A stretch of 64,000 bases of DNA from an uncultured SAR116 cluster alpha proteobacterium (GCA_902578805.1 CACHEH010000001.1:124001-188000); one strand, 5' to 3'; positions 26,086 to 35,043 are shown, counted from the first letter of the stretch. The notes: a model not told the origin generated them from the sequence alone. Numbers and translations are program-made.

Positions 26086-27150
26086 TTAGTACGAGGCAAT
26101 TAGCTTCCATATATTGTCAATAATATCAAAATCTTTTATGATTTCGGCTCCTGAGTGAAGTGACTGCTTGCCATCTAATGTCGCATTAACAAAGGCTTTA
26201 TCAGAATTTTCAAATGACCACGTATAATTACCTTGTATTATAGTTTTGTTAACTTGTTTATGTTCGTTAATGTCATCAAATCTAACTGATACACATCCTG
26301 ACACATTTTGAAGAAAAGCGGGGGGAAGGTCTAATTTAATTTCGCCGCCTTCAAATTTTATCTCAACACCTTCTTTCCATCCATCTATATTAGATGGTCT
26401 GTAAACCCATTCTAAAGCACCTGGGAATTTACCAAAATCTAATATCGCTACACTATATCCATTTTTTCTGAAATCAACATGCTTTACCTCACATTTTTCA
26501 TTGAAAAAATAAGTAATTAAATTGATGTCATGAGAACATATGTTTACAAATTTTTCGTATTCTGTGTGTAAATCTTTATCTAACCATTCAGGAGCAATAC
26601 TGATGGGTGGTGGTTTTAAACGTTTCTCTCTAGTGTCTATTCTTTGAAAAATTCCACAGTAATCATTTCCAGCTTCAACATATATCTTTACATATAGTAT
26701 ATCACCTAAATTATTATTTTTCCTGTAATTTTCTAAAATGTTTTTAGCCTTAATTACCGCATCGTCATATCTTCGCATAAAGCCAACGCTATAAATCAGT
26801 GAATTTTTTTTAGCTATATCAACTAATTCTTTTGCTTGCTTGTAGGTAGGGGCCATTGGCTTTTCAGTTAACAAATGTTTTTTTGCAGTTAAAATATCCT
26901 TAGCAATTTGATGAGTATTTCTTCTATTTACCACAGCTACAACTGCATCACATTCTAATTCTTTCAATAAATCACTGTGATTATTAAAACCTCGTTTTAT
27001 ATCATATGACTTTAATACTTTATTGCGAAGATCTGGTCTTAGCTCAGCTAGTCCAACAATATCAACATTTTCAAATTTTGAAAATCTTTCAAGGTGCGCA
27101 GCTTGACCTACAAATCCAGCTCCTACCCAGCCGACTTTAAGTTTTTTCAT
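26086..27150 (-). CDS. Gfo/Idh/MocA-family oxidoreductase
   Basis: 354 residues. VGWVGAGFVGQAAH is the NAD(P) Rossmann start; LLTEKPMAPT is the family's E-K-P motif with the catalytic Lys, and CSHDINLITYFF supplies the conserved His/Asp of the sugar site. Such enzymes oxidise or reduce sugar nucleotides, typically at C3. It is coupled by a 4-nt overlap (ATGA) to the preceding C-methyltransferase gene. That pairing suggests formation of a branched or C-methylated deoxysugar: one enzyme methylates, the other reduces or oxidises. It does not resemble the second Gfo/Idh at 52055 closely. Confidence 0.82.
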   Translation of the reverse strand: MKKLKVGWVGAGFVGQAAHLERFSKFENVDIVGLAELRPDLRNKVLKSYDIKRGFNNHSDLLKELECDAVVAVVNRRNTHQIAKDILTAKKHLLTEKPMAPTYKQAKELVDIAKKNSLIYSVGFMRRYDDAVIKAKNILENYRKNNNLGDILYVKIYVEAGNDYCGIFQRIDTREKRLKPPPISIAPEWLDKDLHTEYEKFVNICSHDINLITYFFNEKCEVKHVDFRKNGYSVAILDFGKFPGALEWVYRPSNIDGWKEGVEIKFEGGEIKLDLPPAFLQNVSGCVSVRFDDINEHKQVNKTIIQGNYTWSFENSDKAFVNATLDGKQSLHSGAEIIKDFDIIDNIWKLIASY

Positions 27151-28394
27151 TCTATATAATCAACTATTTTCAAATTAGGAAGTGGTATAATAAATTTACC
27201 TCCATTTTTAATAAAGTCTTGATGTTTGTCTAAAATCTTTTTGTAATATCTCCAGGCTAATAAAACTATATAGTCTGGATGATCTTCATATATTTTATTT
27301 GGTGGATATACTGGCAGACCTTTACCAGGGCTAAATAAGTTTTGTTTAGCCTCAAAATCATCAACTAAATAATCTAAATGATTACCCATATCGTAATGAT
27401 AAATTAATGTTGTTGAAGTTGCTGATGCACCATATCCAATAATTTTTTTTCCTTCCCTTTTGATATTATTTATTAATTTAGAATATTCATTTTTACCTTT
27501 AGATATTTTTTTTGAATAAGTTTTAAAAATTTTGGGTGTTTGAAAACCTTCAGCTTCTTCTTTGTCAATGAAATCTTGTACATTTGATGATATTTTTCTC
27601 TTACCACCTACCAACTGCAAAGCCATCCTCATAGAACCTCCCTTAGTTTCATTTGGCTTAACATCAATTATCTCTAATCCTAGTTTCTTAAAATAAGCTT
27701 TAAGAGGCTTTACAGTAAAGTATGAGTAATGTTCGTGATACGTAAAGTCCCAAACATTATTTTTAACTTGTAAGTAAAAATAGAATGTTTCAAAAAAAAA
27801 TAACGTATCATGATCCATCATTATTTTAATATTATCAATAAATGAATCTAATTCATCAGTGTCAGCAACTAAATTATTACATGAAATTATAGCAGGGGTT
27901 TCATAATCCTTAACAATTTTATATGCTATGTCTGAATTAAAAAAATCTGGTATGGTTTCAATACCTCTTTTGTTTGCTTTCTCAGCTATGCCTGGCATTG
28001 GGTCAACACCAAGTGTATTCATTCCTAAATCTTTAAAAAAACTCAGCAAAATTCCATCGTTGCTACCTATATCAACAACTAACCCCCCTTTTTGTGGTTT
28101 AAAACTTTGGACAATATCATGAGCACAATTTTGAAAATGACTTCCAAGACCAAGCGTGCTCTCGGTTTCATATATGTAATTGAGGTAAACTTCTTCTGCG
28201 TCTATAACATGGCTAAGCTGAGTATGCCCGCAGTCATTACAGAGATATAAGTTAAGTGGTATCAAATCCTGTGTTTTATTTAGGTCATTTTTCTTTACAT
28301 AAGAATCTGCCGGAGGAGTAGGTGTAAGAGACAATTGACATTCGATTTTCCGAGATTTACACAATCTACAAAAGTTTTTTTGATAAAATTTCAT
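27147..28394 (-). CDS. sugar C-methyltransferase with zinc-binding N-terminus (NovU/TylCIII type)
   Basis: 415 residues. The N-terminal zinc site is made by Cys9, Cys12, Cys52 and Cys55 (FCRLCK, LCNDCG). The SAM domain has VVDIGSNDG at 106-114, and EHYSYFTVKPL contains the E-H of the active site. The C-terminal domain (YGASATSTTLIYHY, DDFEAKQNLFSPG, VLLAWRYYKKI) is Methyltransf_14. The family C-methylates 4-keto deoxysugar nucleotides at C3 or C5. The neighbouring Gfo/Idh gene supports this. A C-methyl branched sugar in the surface glycan is the inference. Confidence 0.88.
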   Translation of the reverse strand: MKFYQKNFCRLCKSRKIECQLSLTPTPPADSYVKKNDLNKTQDLIPLNLYLCNDCGHTQLSHVIDAEEVYLNYIYETESTLGLGSHFQNCAHDIVQSFKPQKGGLVVDIGSNDGILLSFFKDLGMNTLGVDPMPGIAEKANKRGIETIPDFFNSDIAYKIVKDYETPAIISCNNLVADTDELDSFIDNIKIMMDHDTLFFFETFYFYLQVKNNVWDFTYHEHYSYFTVKPLKAYFKKLGLEIIDVKPNETKGGSMRMALQLVGGKRKISSNVQDFIDKEEAEGFQTPKIFKTYSKKISKGKNEYSKLINNIKREGKKIIGYGASATSTTLIYHYDMGNHLDYLVDDFEAKQNLFSPGKGLPVYPPNKIYEDHPDYIVLLAWRYYKKILDKHQDFIKNGGKFIIPLPNLKIVDYIE

Positions 28395-28544
28395 ATTGTA
28401 CCTGCGATTAAAATTTTATTTTATATATTAAATAAAATACTTTTACAATTAATTATCTGAGGCAACAGAACATAATGTAAATTAGCATGTTTTGACTAAT
28501 AAATTTGACGGAAATTATCTATACATTATTATTAATAATTATTT

Positions 28545-28549
28545 AGGAG
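28545..28549 (+). promoter_or_regulatory. Shine-Dalgarno AGGAG indicating an ATA start
   Basis: AGGAG lies 7 nt upstream of an in-frame ATA at 28557. The first ATG/GTG/TTG in the frame, GTG 28584, is 34 nt away and has only A/T-rich sequence before it. The spacing is ideal for ATA 28557. Confidence 0.55.
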
Positions 28550-28556
28550 CTATAAA

Positions 28557-30248
28557 ATAAAAAAAAATATATTAGATATTTTTGTGATTTTTTTTAAAAA
28601 TCACCCAAGATCTTTCCTGTTACTTTTCTTGGTTCTAACTATTGAAGGATTTATTGCAAGCATCGGAGTTTTAAGTGTTGCTCCTCTGGCTGACTTTATT
28701 TTAGATCATAATCTTAAAGAACCTAGTGAAGTTACCCTTTTTTTTGTTAGTTATATCCAAAAAATTAACTTGTCCCCGAGTATTTTGATTTTTTCATCTT
28801 TCTTTATTTTTATTAACCTTATTAAAGCAATTTTTGAAATATTAATAAGACTTTGTGTTCTTATAATTAAATATGCTGTTCAAAAAGAAATTATGACTAA
28901 TTTACTAAGAACTTTTTTATATACTCAATTTTCTTTCTTCACAAACCAATCTCAGGGTAAATTCTTAAATACTTTTAATAGAGAAGTTACTGTAGTTGGC
29001 GATACACTAGGGCATTTAACAATGCAATTAGCACAAACAGTTCAACTGTTAATATATTTAATCGTGCCTCTAATGATTGATCCTATAATGACTATTTCAG
29101 CCTTAGGTATCGCAATAGTATTGTCTACACCTTTTTTATTTCTGAAACAAAAAAGTTATAATTTAGGAAAAGCAAATACACATACCTCAAATAAAACCAT
29201 GTCTGTAATTTCTGAAATTTTTAGTGGTATTAGAGTTCTCATTGCTAATTCTAGACAAGAAAAAATGATAAACCTTCATAAAGAAGTTTTTTCACAACAT
29301 GTAAAGGCAACTGTAAAATCTCAAATACTGGCTCAGTCTATTCAATCTATATATTACCCAATTGGAATCGCAGCAGCTATTTGCTCAATGGGAATTTCTA
29401 TCTTTTTAGGCGTAAAACTATCAGATACTGCAATTGTATTATGGTCTCTTTTAAGAGCCATGCCTATACTTGGAACTTTAATCAGAACGAATATAAGTAT
29501 TAGTAATTTTATTCCAAGTTACGAACAATTAGAAAAACTTAAAGATGAAGCTGACAAAGTGAAACTGAAAAATGGAGATCTTAAAATTAATAATTTTAGT
29601 GATAAAATTATTTTTAAAGATGTACAATTTTCCTACACAAGTAAAAATATTATTTTTAAAAAATTAAATATAGAAGTATTTGCGAATAAATTTAATGCAA
29701 TTATTGGTAAATCTGGTACTGGAAAATCTACAATCTTAGATCTTATGATGAGGATGCAAATACCCAGAAATGGAAAGATTTATGTTGACGGCAAGAACCT
29801 TCAAGATCTTGACATAATTAGCTTTAGAAAGATAATTGGCTATGTTTCTCAGGAACCATTTCTGTTTAATGGATCTATTAGAGACAACTTATTGTGGGCA
29901 ACAGAAAATAAAACTGATAAAGAAATATTAGAAGCCTGTGAATTAGCAAATGCTAAAAAATTTATAATAAATGCTAGAAATGGTTTAGAAACATTCATTG
30001 GTGATAATGGAATAATGTTGTCTGGAGGTCAAAGGCAAAGAATTGCTATAGCTCGTGCATTATTGAGAGATCCCAAAATCCTAATTTTTGATGAACCAAC
30101 AAGTGCACTAGATAATCAAACCGAAATGGCCATAATAGAAACTATAAACAATTTTAGGAATAAATTGTCAATTGTGGTTGTAACTCATAGATTGAGCTTA
30201 ATCAAAAAGGCAGATAATATTATAAATATTGATGAGTTAAATATTTGA
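28557..30248 (+). CDS. ABC exporter, fused membrane and ATPase domains (MsbA/PglK-like), apparent ATA start
   Basis: 563 residues if begun at ATA 28557 (554 from GTG 28584). Six membrane helices fill residues 15-310; the ATPase has Walker A GKSGTGKST, Q-loop SQEPFLF, signature LSGGQRQRIAIARALL, Walker B ILIFDEPTSALD and switch THR. MsbA/PglK-like exporters flip lipid A or lipid-linked oligosaccharides. The extra N-terminal MKKNILDIFV, basic then hydrophobic, makes a normal start for the protein and has AGGAG 7 nt upstream. If ATA is not used, the N-terminus begins at MIFFKNHP. It is a single plus-strand gene between two minus-strand sets. Confidence 0.88.
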   Translation: MKKNILDIFVIFFKNHPRSFLLLFLVLTIEGFIASIGVLSVAPLADFILDHNLKEPSEVTLFFVSYIQKINLSPSILIFSSFFIFINLIKAIFEILIRLCVLIIKYAVQKEIMTNLLRTFLYTQFSFFTNQSQGKFLNTFNREVTVVGDTLGHLTMQLAQTVQLLIYLIVPLMIDPIMTISALGIAIVLSTPFLFLKQKSYNLGKANTHTSNKTMSVISEIFSGIRVLIANSRQEKMINLHKEVFSQHVKATVKSQILAQSIQSIYYPIGIAAAICSMGISIFLGVKLSDTAIVLWSLLRAMPILGTLIRTNISISNFIPSYEQLEKLKDEADKVKLKNGDLKINNFSDKIIFKDVQFSYTSKNIIFKKLNIEVFANKFNAIIGKSGTGKSTILDLMMRMQIPRNGKIYVDGKNLQDLDIISFRKIIGYVSQEPFLFNGSIRDNLLWATENKTDKEILEACELANAKKFIINARNGLETFIGDNGIMLSGGQRQRIAIARALLRDPKILIFDEPTSALDNQTEMAIIETINNFRNKLSIVVVTHRLSLIKKADNIINIDELNI

Positions 30249-30344
30249 ATATTTTTAAAATTTATTATCAATTATTAAATAATAGTAGCTTTATGAAACA
30301 ACTTATATAAATTTTACTATTTAATATTTTATTGACAACTATTT

Positions 30345-30369
30345 ATAATTATTATTTCACAATAATTAT
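30345..30369. terminator. possible hairpin between convergent genes
   Basis: A 9-bp A/T stem (ATAATTATT pairing with AATAATTAT) with a 7-nt loop lies between the ABC exporter stop (30248) and the convergent LIC12192-family stop (30388). Only four T residues follow on the plus strand. The position fits a terminator, but the stem is weak and could be chance. Confidence 0.27.
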
Positions 30370-30387
30370 TTTGTACTAGTGTTACTC

Positions 30388-30798
30388 TTAAATTTTATTA
30401 ATACAATTTGGTAAATTCTTTTTTATCCTCCAAATATTTTCTATCTTATTTATATCACTTATTGAAGATACCTTTATATTTTCAAGTGCACAAAAAAATA
30501 TTTTTTTGTGCATAATCATTTTTTTTAAAATGGTTTTTCTAAGTTTATCACTTTCTGGTAATTGGAACATACTGTAGGAAATCAAGCCTAAAATGTTCGA
30601 ACTCTCTTCAGAAATTAGGGAATTTACTTCAGCTTTTAATATTAAACTGGAATTACGCATTGCATACTCAACTGCACTTAACATGTATTGAAGGCTATTT
30701 TTATCACAAAAATCTCTAATAACAATATTTTGAACACTTTGAGGAACTCTTTCTCCCATAAATGGTCTACTAAAAATATATCCTTTTACTCTTTTCAT
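30388..30798 (-). CDS. LIC12192-family sporadic carbohydrate cluster protein
   Basis: 136 residues. RVKGYIFSRPFMGERVPQ, VQNIVIRDFC and YMLSAVEYAMRNSSLIL match the small 'sporadic carbohydrate cluster' protein named after Leptospira LIC12192. Its function is unknown. It is coupled by a 4-nt overlap to the 2OG-Fe(II) oxygenase gene, its usual partner in these clusters. No membrane segment, signal or metal motif is seen. The downstream region to 30248 holds only a weak hairpin. Confidence 0.8.
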   Translation of the reverse strand: MKRVKGYIFSRPFMGERVPQSVQNIVIRDFCDKNSLQYMLSAVEYAMRNSSLILKAEVNSLISEESSNILGLISYSMFQLPESDKLRKTILKKMIMHKKIFFCALENIKVSSISDINKIENIWRIKKNLPNCINKI

Positions 30799-31589
30799 GA
30801 AATCTCTAATGATTTGTATTCCATTCCAATTCTTGATGCAGCCCTGAGAGTAATTGGCTCAAAGAATTCTCCTATTTTTTTATCGCCATAAGGAGTAAAA
30901 ACACCTTTAAATCTGCAATTCATAGACCATCTAGTTTCTTTCTCTTTATTAACCCTATTACCATGGGGTAAATTTTGATTAAAAATTAAAATTTGACCAT
31001 ATTTTATGTTTAACCAAACCACATCGTTTTTTATACTTTCAAATAAATCTTCTGAACTTTTATCAACAAATTTTTTGAATTTTTTTGATAACCTCTTAGT
31101 TTTTGAAGGAGGAAGCAAAAACATTGACTTAGTTTTATAACAATCTACCAGTGGTGTCCAAACTACAATTTCAAATGGTGAATCACCAGACCATGTGTCG
31201 GCGTGAACAGGCAACAATGAACTATTGTCGCCTGGCAATTGAATACTAAGATTTACTTTAATTTGCATTGACAATTCGTTACCAACTAAAACAGATAAAT
31301 AAGATTTGGCTAGTTGATAATAAAATTTTCTAAAATCTTGGTGATTATTTATTGAATTATAAATAAACAACCTAAAATCATTTAAATCTTTATTAGCTAA
31401 AAATCTGTGTGTTTCGTTAAAAAAATTTTCAAGATTTTGATTTTTTTTCAAACTTAATTTTTGTGAAGCCAGATCTTTTATTAAAGTGGTAATTTTTTTA
31501 AAAGCTTCTTTATTTTCAATTGTTCTAATAATATATCCGTTTCTTAAAAATTCATTAGTTGTTTTTACTTCATTTTTTTCGAGGAACAT
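30795..31589 (-). CDS. sporadic carbohydrate cluster 2OG-Fe(II) oxygenase
   Basis: 264 residues. The facial triad can be read as His129 and Asp131 in PVHADTWSGDSPFEIVVWTPL and His209 in NLPHGNRVN, with Arg220 (ETRWSMNCRFKG) as the likely 2-oxoglutarate ligand. The HADTWSGDSP context is typical of the oxygenase found beside LIC12192-family proteins. It should hydroxylate or otherwise oxidise a sugar intermediate; the true substrate is unknown. The start ATG 31589 has AAGG directly upstream and a 9-bp hairpin 20-42 nt upstream. Confidence 0.8.
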   Translation of the reverse strand: MFLEKNEVKTTNEFLRNGYIIRTIENKEAFKKITTLIKDLASQKLSLKKNQNLENFFNETHRFLANKDLNDFRLFIYNSINNHQDFRKFYYQLAKSYLSVLVGNELSMQIKVNLSIQLPGDNSSLLPVHADTWSGDSPFEIVVWTPLVDCYKTKSMFLLPPSKTKRLSKKFKKFVDKSSEDLFESIKNDVVWLNIKYGQILIFNQNLPHGNRVNKEKETRWSMNCRFKGVFTPYGDKKIGEFFEPITLRAASRIGMEYKSLEIS

Positions 31590-31608
31590 CCTTTTTCCAA
31601 TCTTCTAC

Positions 31609-31631
31609 TCAATAAACTTTTTGTTTATTGA
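31609..31631 (-). promoter_or_regulatory. hairpin in the leader of the oxygenase gene
   Basis: A perfect 9-bp inverted repeat (TCAATAAAC/GTTTATTGA) with a 5-nt loop of A on the transcript strand sits 20 nt upstream of the oxygenase start and 65 nt after the acetyltransferase stop. No T-run follows on the minus strand, so a terminator is unlikely. It could protect or modulate the RNA 5' end. Confidence 0.35.
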
Positions 31632-31695
31632 ATGCATTATAAGATCATTTTATACATAATTAAATAATATTTTTCCTATTATAATTATAAGATTT

Positions 31696-32304
31696 CTAAT
31701 TTAATTTAACTGATTTTTTATTAAACATTATGTTGTCTCCAGCACTTACAATAGTATTTTTCTCAATTGTTACGCCTTCTCTTACAATAGCGCCTGCCCC
31801 TATAAAACAACCTTCTTTTATATTTGCATCACCTAAAATTGTAGCACTTGGAGCTACATGTACATTTGATTCTATATTAACTCCATGTTCAATAACTGCA
31901 TTTGTGTTTATTATACAATTTTTACCAATAACACTTTTAGCATTAACAACTGTTCCATTCATTATAATGGTTCCTGTATCAATAATTGCTGATGGAGACA
32001 CATAAGAATATTTTGAAATTAACTTTATAAAGTTACCTCCTAAGTTAATTATTTTTTTAAAGATCTCTATTCTTTTTAAAGGGCTTTTAATCTGCCCTAA
32101 AGATATAAAAAAATATTTGTAATCTTTTACCAAATCATCTAATTTTTGGTCGTTTCCTAAATACTGGTATCCACTTTTACTAAGTAAAGCGTCTTTTTTT
32201 TTATCAACGAACCCAGCTAAAGTTAAATCTTTATTTTGATTTATAATGTCGGCACATACTAAGCTATGTCCTCCGCCACCGATAAATATAATATTTTTTT
32301 TCAT
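31696..32304 (-). CDS. NeuD/PglD-type sugar O/N-acetyltransferase
   Basis: 202 residues. The N-terminal Rossmann-like part (NIIFIGGGGHSLVCADII) and the C-terminal left-handed beta-helix hexapeptide repeats (INTNAVIEHGVNI, VAPSATILGDANI, FIGAGAIVREGVTI) are the NeuD/PglD architecture. The His in IEHG corresponds to the catalytic base. It probably N-acetylates a 4-amino sugar nucleotide with acetyl-CoA. Being divergent from legB, it is a candidate for LegH in the legionaminic route, or for PglD in the PglC/PglF-initiated route. Sequence alone does not decide. Confidence 0.82.
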   Translation of the reverse strand: MKKNIIFIGGGGHSLVCADIINQNKDLTLAGFVDKKKDALLSKSGYQYLGNDQKLDDLVKDYKYFFISLGQIKSPLKRIEIFKKIINLGGNFIKLISKYSYVSPSAIIDTGTIIMNGTVVNAKSVIGKNCIINTNAVIEHGVNIESNVHVAPSATILGDANIKEGCFIGAGAIVREGVTIEKNTIVSAGDNIMFNKKSVKLN

Positions 32305-32350
32305 TTTATCTACTCTTTCTAAAAATCAAAAATTTAACTTATATATATAC

Positions 32351-32376
32351 TTACATTTAAATTACTATTAATGTAA
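32351..32376. promoter_or_regulatory. inverted repeat in the divergent acetyltransferase/legB promoter region
   Basis: TTACATT and AATGTAA, 7 nt each and separated by 12 nt, lie in the 116-nt divergent region between the NeuD/PglD-like gene and legB. TTGTAA at 32382-32387 followed 16-17 nt later by GATAAA could be a weak promoter for legB. Spacing and symmetry are suggestive only. Confidence 0.25.
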
Positions 32377-32420
32377 TAAAATTGTAACCTGATTATTTAT
32401 TAAGATAAATATGGTAAAAA

Positions 32421-33425
32421 ATGAGCAATAAGAAAATTTTTATTACTGGGGCAGATGGGTTTATTGGTTCTCATTTAACAGAAAAACTTGTACAATTAGG
32501 ATATAACGTTAAAGCTCTAGCTCAATATAATTCTTTCAACTCTTATGGATGGCTTGATGACATTCCACAAAAAATATTGCCTGAATTTGAAAAAGTTTTA
32601 GGAGATATTAGAGACATTTCGCATATGGAAAAATTAATTAAGAATTGCGACGTTGTATTTCATCTTGCATCGTTAATTGGTATTCCTTACTCTTATAAAT
32701 CTCCATATTCATATATAGAAACCAATATTAAAGGCACACAAAATATAGTTCAAGCTTGTTTAAATAACAATGTTGACAAGTTAATTCACACGTCAACTAG
32801 CGAAGTATATGGATCTGCTGAATTTGTACCTATAACAGAACAACACCCTTTAAAAGGGCAATCGCCCTACTCTGCTTCAAAAATAGCTGCTGATCAAATT
32901 GCATTTTCGTATTTTGCTTCATATGAACTTCCATTAACAATATGTAGACCATTTAATACTTATGGTCCACGACAGTCTATGCGAGCAATAATTCCAACTG
33001 TAATTGTTCAATTATTAAAAAACAAAGATGAAATTTTTCTTGGTTCTCTTAGCCCTACAAGAGATCTAAATTATATTGAAGATACTGTTGATGGATTTAT
33101 TGCTTCTTTACTATGTAAACACAATATTGGAGAAACAGTTAACATTGGAAGTAATTTTGAAATTAGTATAAAAAATGTCGTTGATATAATCATAGAATTA
33201 AGTGGTAAAAAAGTAGAAATTATTCAAGAAGACATAAGAATGAGACCAAAAAATAGTGAGGTAGACAGGCTTTGGGCAGATAATAGTAAAGCTAAAACAT
33301 TACTAGATTGGTCCCCTCAATATTCTGGTTTAGAAGGCTTTAGGAAAGGAATACAAAAAACTTTTAAGTGGTTTCAAAGTCCAAAAAATATAGAAAAATA
33401 TAAAAATATGGGTTTTATTTCTTAA
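32421..33425 (+). CDS. legB: LegB-like NDP-GlcNAc 4,6-dehydratase
   Basis: 334 residues. FITGADGFIGSHLTEKLV, YNSFNSYGWLD, TSTSEVYGSAEFVPITEQHP, YSASKIAADQIAFSY and CRPFNTYGPRQSMRAIIPT follow LegB closely; Y-x-x-x-K is the catalytic pair. In legionaminic acid synthesis LegB makes the 4-keto-6-deoxy sugar from UDP- or GDP-linked GlcNAc. Its stop shares a base with the legC start (TAATG), and a PtmE-like guanylyltransferase lies 1.6 kb downstream, so the GDP form of the pathway is favoured by context. It starts at ATG 32421 without a clear Shine-Dalgarno. Confidence 0.92.
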   Translation: MSNKKIFITGADGFIGSHLTEKLVQLGYNVKALAQYNSFNSYGWLDDIPQKILPEFEKVLGDIRDISHMEKLIKNCDVVFHLASLIGIPYSYKSPYSYIETNIKGTQNIVQACLNNNVDKLIHTSTSEVYGSAEFVPITEQHPLKGQSPYSASKIAADQIAFSYFASYELPLTICRPFNTYGPRQSMRAIIPTVIVQLLKNKDEIFLGSLSPTRDLNYIEDTVDGFIASLLCKHNIGETVNIGSNFEISIKNVVDIIIELSGKKVEIIQEDIRMRPKNSEVDRLWADNSKAKTLLDWSPQYSGLEGFRKGIQKTFKWFQSPKNIEKYKNMGFIS

Positions 33426-34609
33426 TGACTAAACCTGAAGTTAATGTATTGAATCAAATAATAAACGCAATAAAAAGTACAATAGGTCCTCCACCTTGTT
33501 GTTTGCATGAGCCCCTCATTGATGATAGCGACTTAGTATCTGTAAAAAATAATTTGAATTCTGGTTTTGTATCTTCGGTTGGCTATGACATTCAAAAATT
33601 TGAAAACTTGTTATGTAAATTAACTGGAGCTAAATATGCTATTGCCGTAGTTAATGGAACGTCAGCTTTACATATCAGTCTCTTAGCTTCAGGTATAGAC
33701 AAGGGCGAGGAAGTGTTAGTACCATCTCTTACATTTGTTGGTACTGCTAATGCTATAAGTTATACAGGTGCTATACCGCATTTTGTAGATAGTGAAACGA
33801 CATTTTTGGGTATTGATTTTCAGAAACTTGATAAATACTTACAACAAAATACTAATATTATTAATGGTGCTTGTATCAACAAAATAACAAATAGAAAAGT
33901 TTCAGGAATAATGCCTGTACATATTTTTGGAATGATAGGTAATATGGAAAAATTATTAGAAATTGCTAAAAAATACAAATTAATTATTATTGAAGATGCT
34001 GCTGAGGCACTAGGAAGTTTTAAAAATAATAAACACGCAGGATTGTTTGGAAATTGTGGCTGCCTGAGTTTTAATGGGAATAAAATAATTACAACAGGCG
34101 GCGGCGGCGCTGTGATAACTAATGATAAATCTCTAGCAAATAAGGTTAGACATTTATCTACTACGTCAAAAGTTAAGATTGGGTATAAGTTTTTTCATGA
34201 CGGTTTAGGTTTCAACTATAGAATGCCAGCAATTAATGCAGCTTTAGGGATATCTCAATTAAATAAATTTGATTACTTGATAAAATTAAAAAAAAAGTTG
34301 CACTATAGATACTTAAGAAAATTTAAACAATTTACAAAAATTAATTTTTTAACTACGTATGATCATGCTTCTTTTAATAATTGGATTAATTCTATAAGAC
34401 TAAAAGAAAGTGAAACTACTTCAAAAGATTTTATAATTTCTGAATTAAATAAAATTGGATATGAGTGCAGGCCTGTTTGGGAACTATTACCCTCATTAAA
34501 TCATTTTAGACATTGTCCAAGCATGGATCTGTCTAATGCAACTAAAATTCACTCAACTGTTATAAATATTCCTAGTAGTGCTCAATTGTTTAAATATAGT
34601 GATGACTAA
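33425..34609 (+). CDS. legC: LegC-family aminotransferase
   Basis: 394 residues. The N-terminus HEPLIDDSDLVSVKNNLNSG and VSSVGYDIQKFE, then VNGTSALHISLLASG, VLVPSLTFVGTANAI and IIEDAAEALGSF, are characteristic of the LegC branch of DegT aminotransferases. The PLP lysine is in SFNGNKIITTGGGGA. The enzyme aminates the LegB product at C4. It is translationally coupled to legB. A 434-nt gap without a recognisable gene follows it. Confidence 0.92.
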   Translation: MTKPEVNVLNQIINAIKSTIGPPPCCLHEPLIDDSDLVSVKNNLNSGFVSSVGYDIQKFENLLCKLTGAKYAIAVVNGTSALHISLLASGIDKGEEVLVPSLTFVGTANAISYTGAIPHFVDSETTFLGIDFQKLDKYLQQNTNIINGACINKITNRKVSGIMPVHIFGMIGNMEKLLEIAKKYKLIIIEDAAEALGSFKNNKHAGLFGNCGCLSFNGNKIITTGGGGAVITNDKSLANKVRHLSTTSKVKIGYKFFHDGLGFNYRMPAINAALGISQLNKFDYLIKLKKKLHYRYLRKFKQFTKINFLTTYDHASFNNWINSIRLKESETTSKDFIISELNKIGYECRPVWELLPSLNHFRHCPSMDLSNATKIHSTVINIPSSAQLFKYSDD

Positions 34610-35043
34610 AAATTATATTGGTTTGAATTAGAGTATAAAATATTGATATAAAAAAATATAACAGCAAATACTATATAACTTTGATAATAAATATTTGTTT
34701 TTTATTCTCTCAAAATGAATTTTTTTTTATTACTGTTGTAAGTATTTTTTGTTATAATTACACAAAATTAGTTTTGGATTTAAAGTTAATCATAGGTTAG
34801 TTTGAAAATTGTATAAGTTATAAAATAAAAGTAGCTAAAAAAGACTAAATTTTAAACGATAAAACAGAATTATTATACTTTAATTCAAATAACTTATCAG
34901 AATGAAAAATGTAATAAAATTTAATGAACATTAAAATCTTGAGAACTAAAAGTTCACCACAAAGCATATCAAAGAGCTAATATTTCAAATCTTTTAATAA
35001 AATTATAAAGAATTAATGTTAAAAATTTAGTTTAATTATAAAA
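34610..35043. other. 434-nt non-coding gap
   Basis: The longest gap between genes in the window. It has no open frame with a plausible start and no recognisable tRNA or small-RNA fold. It is A/T-rich with several T- and A-runs. A promoter for the following PtmE-like gene is expected here, but no convincing -35/-10 pair stands out. Confidence 0.5.

Noticed and set aside
30331-30336. TTGACA resembling a -35 box
   Set aside because: It lies between convergent genes and has no -10 hexamer at 16-18 nt, so it drives no obvious gene.
31730-32005. 91-codon frame on the plus strand opposite the NeuD/PglD-like gene
   Set aside because: It is the antisense of hexapeptide repeats, which tends to give long open frames by periodicity.
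34610-35043. Small gene or RNA in the 434-nt gap
   Set aside because: Only short frames without plausible starts and no stable G/C-containing fold were seen.
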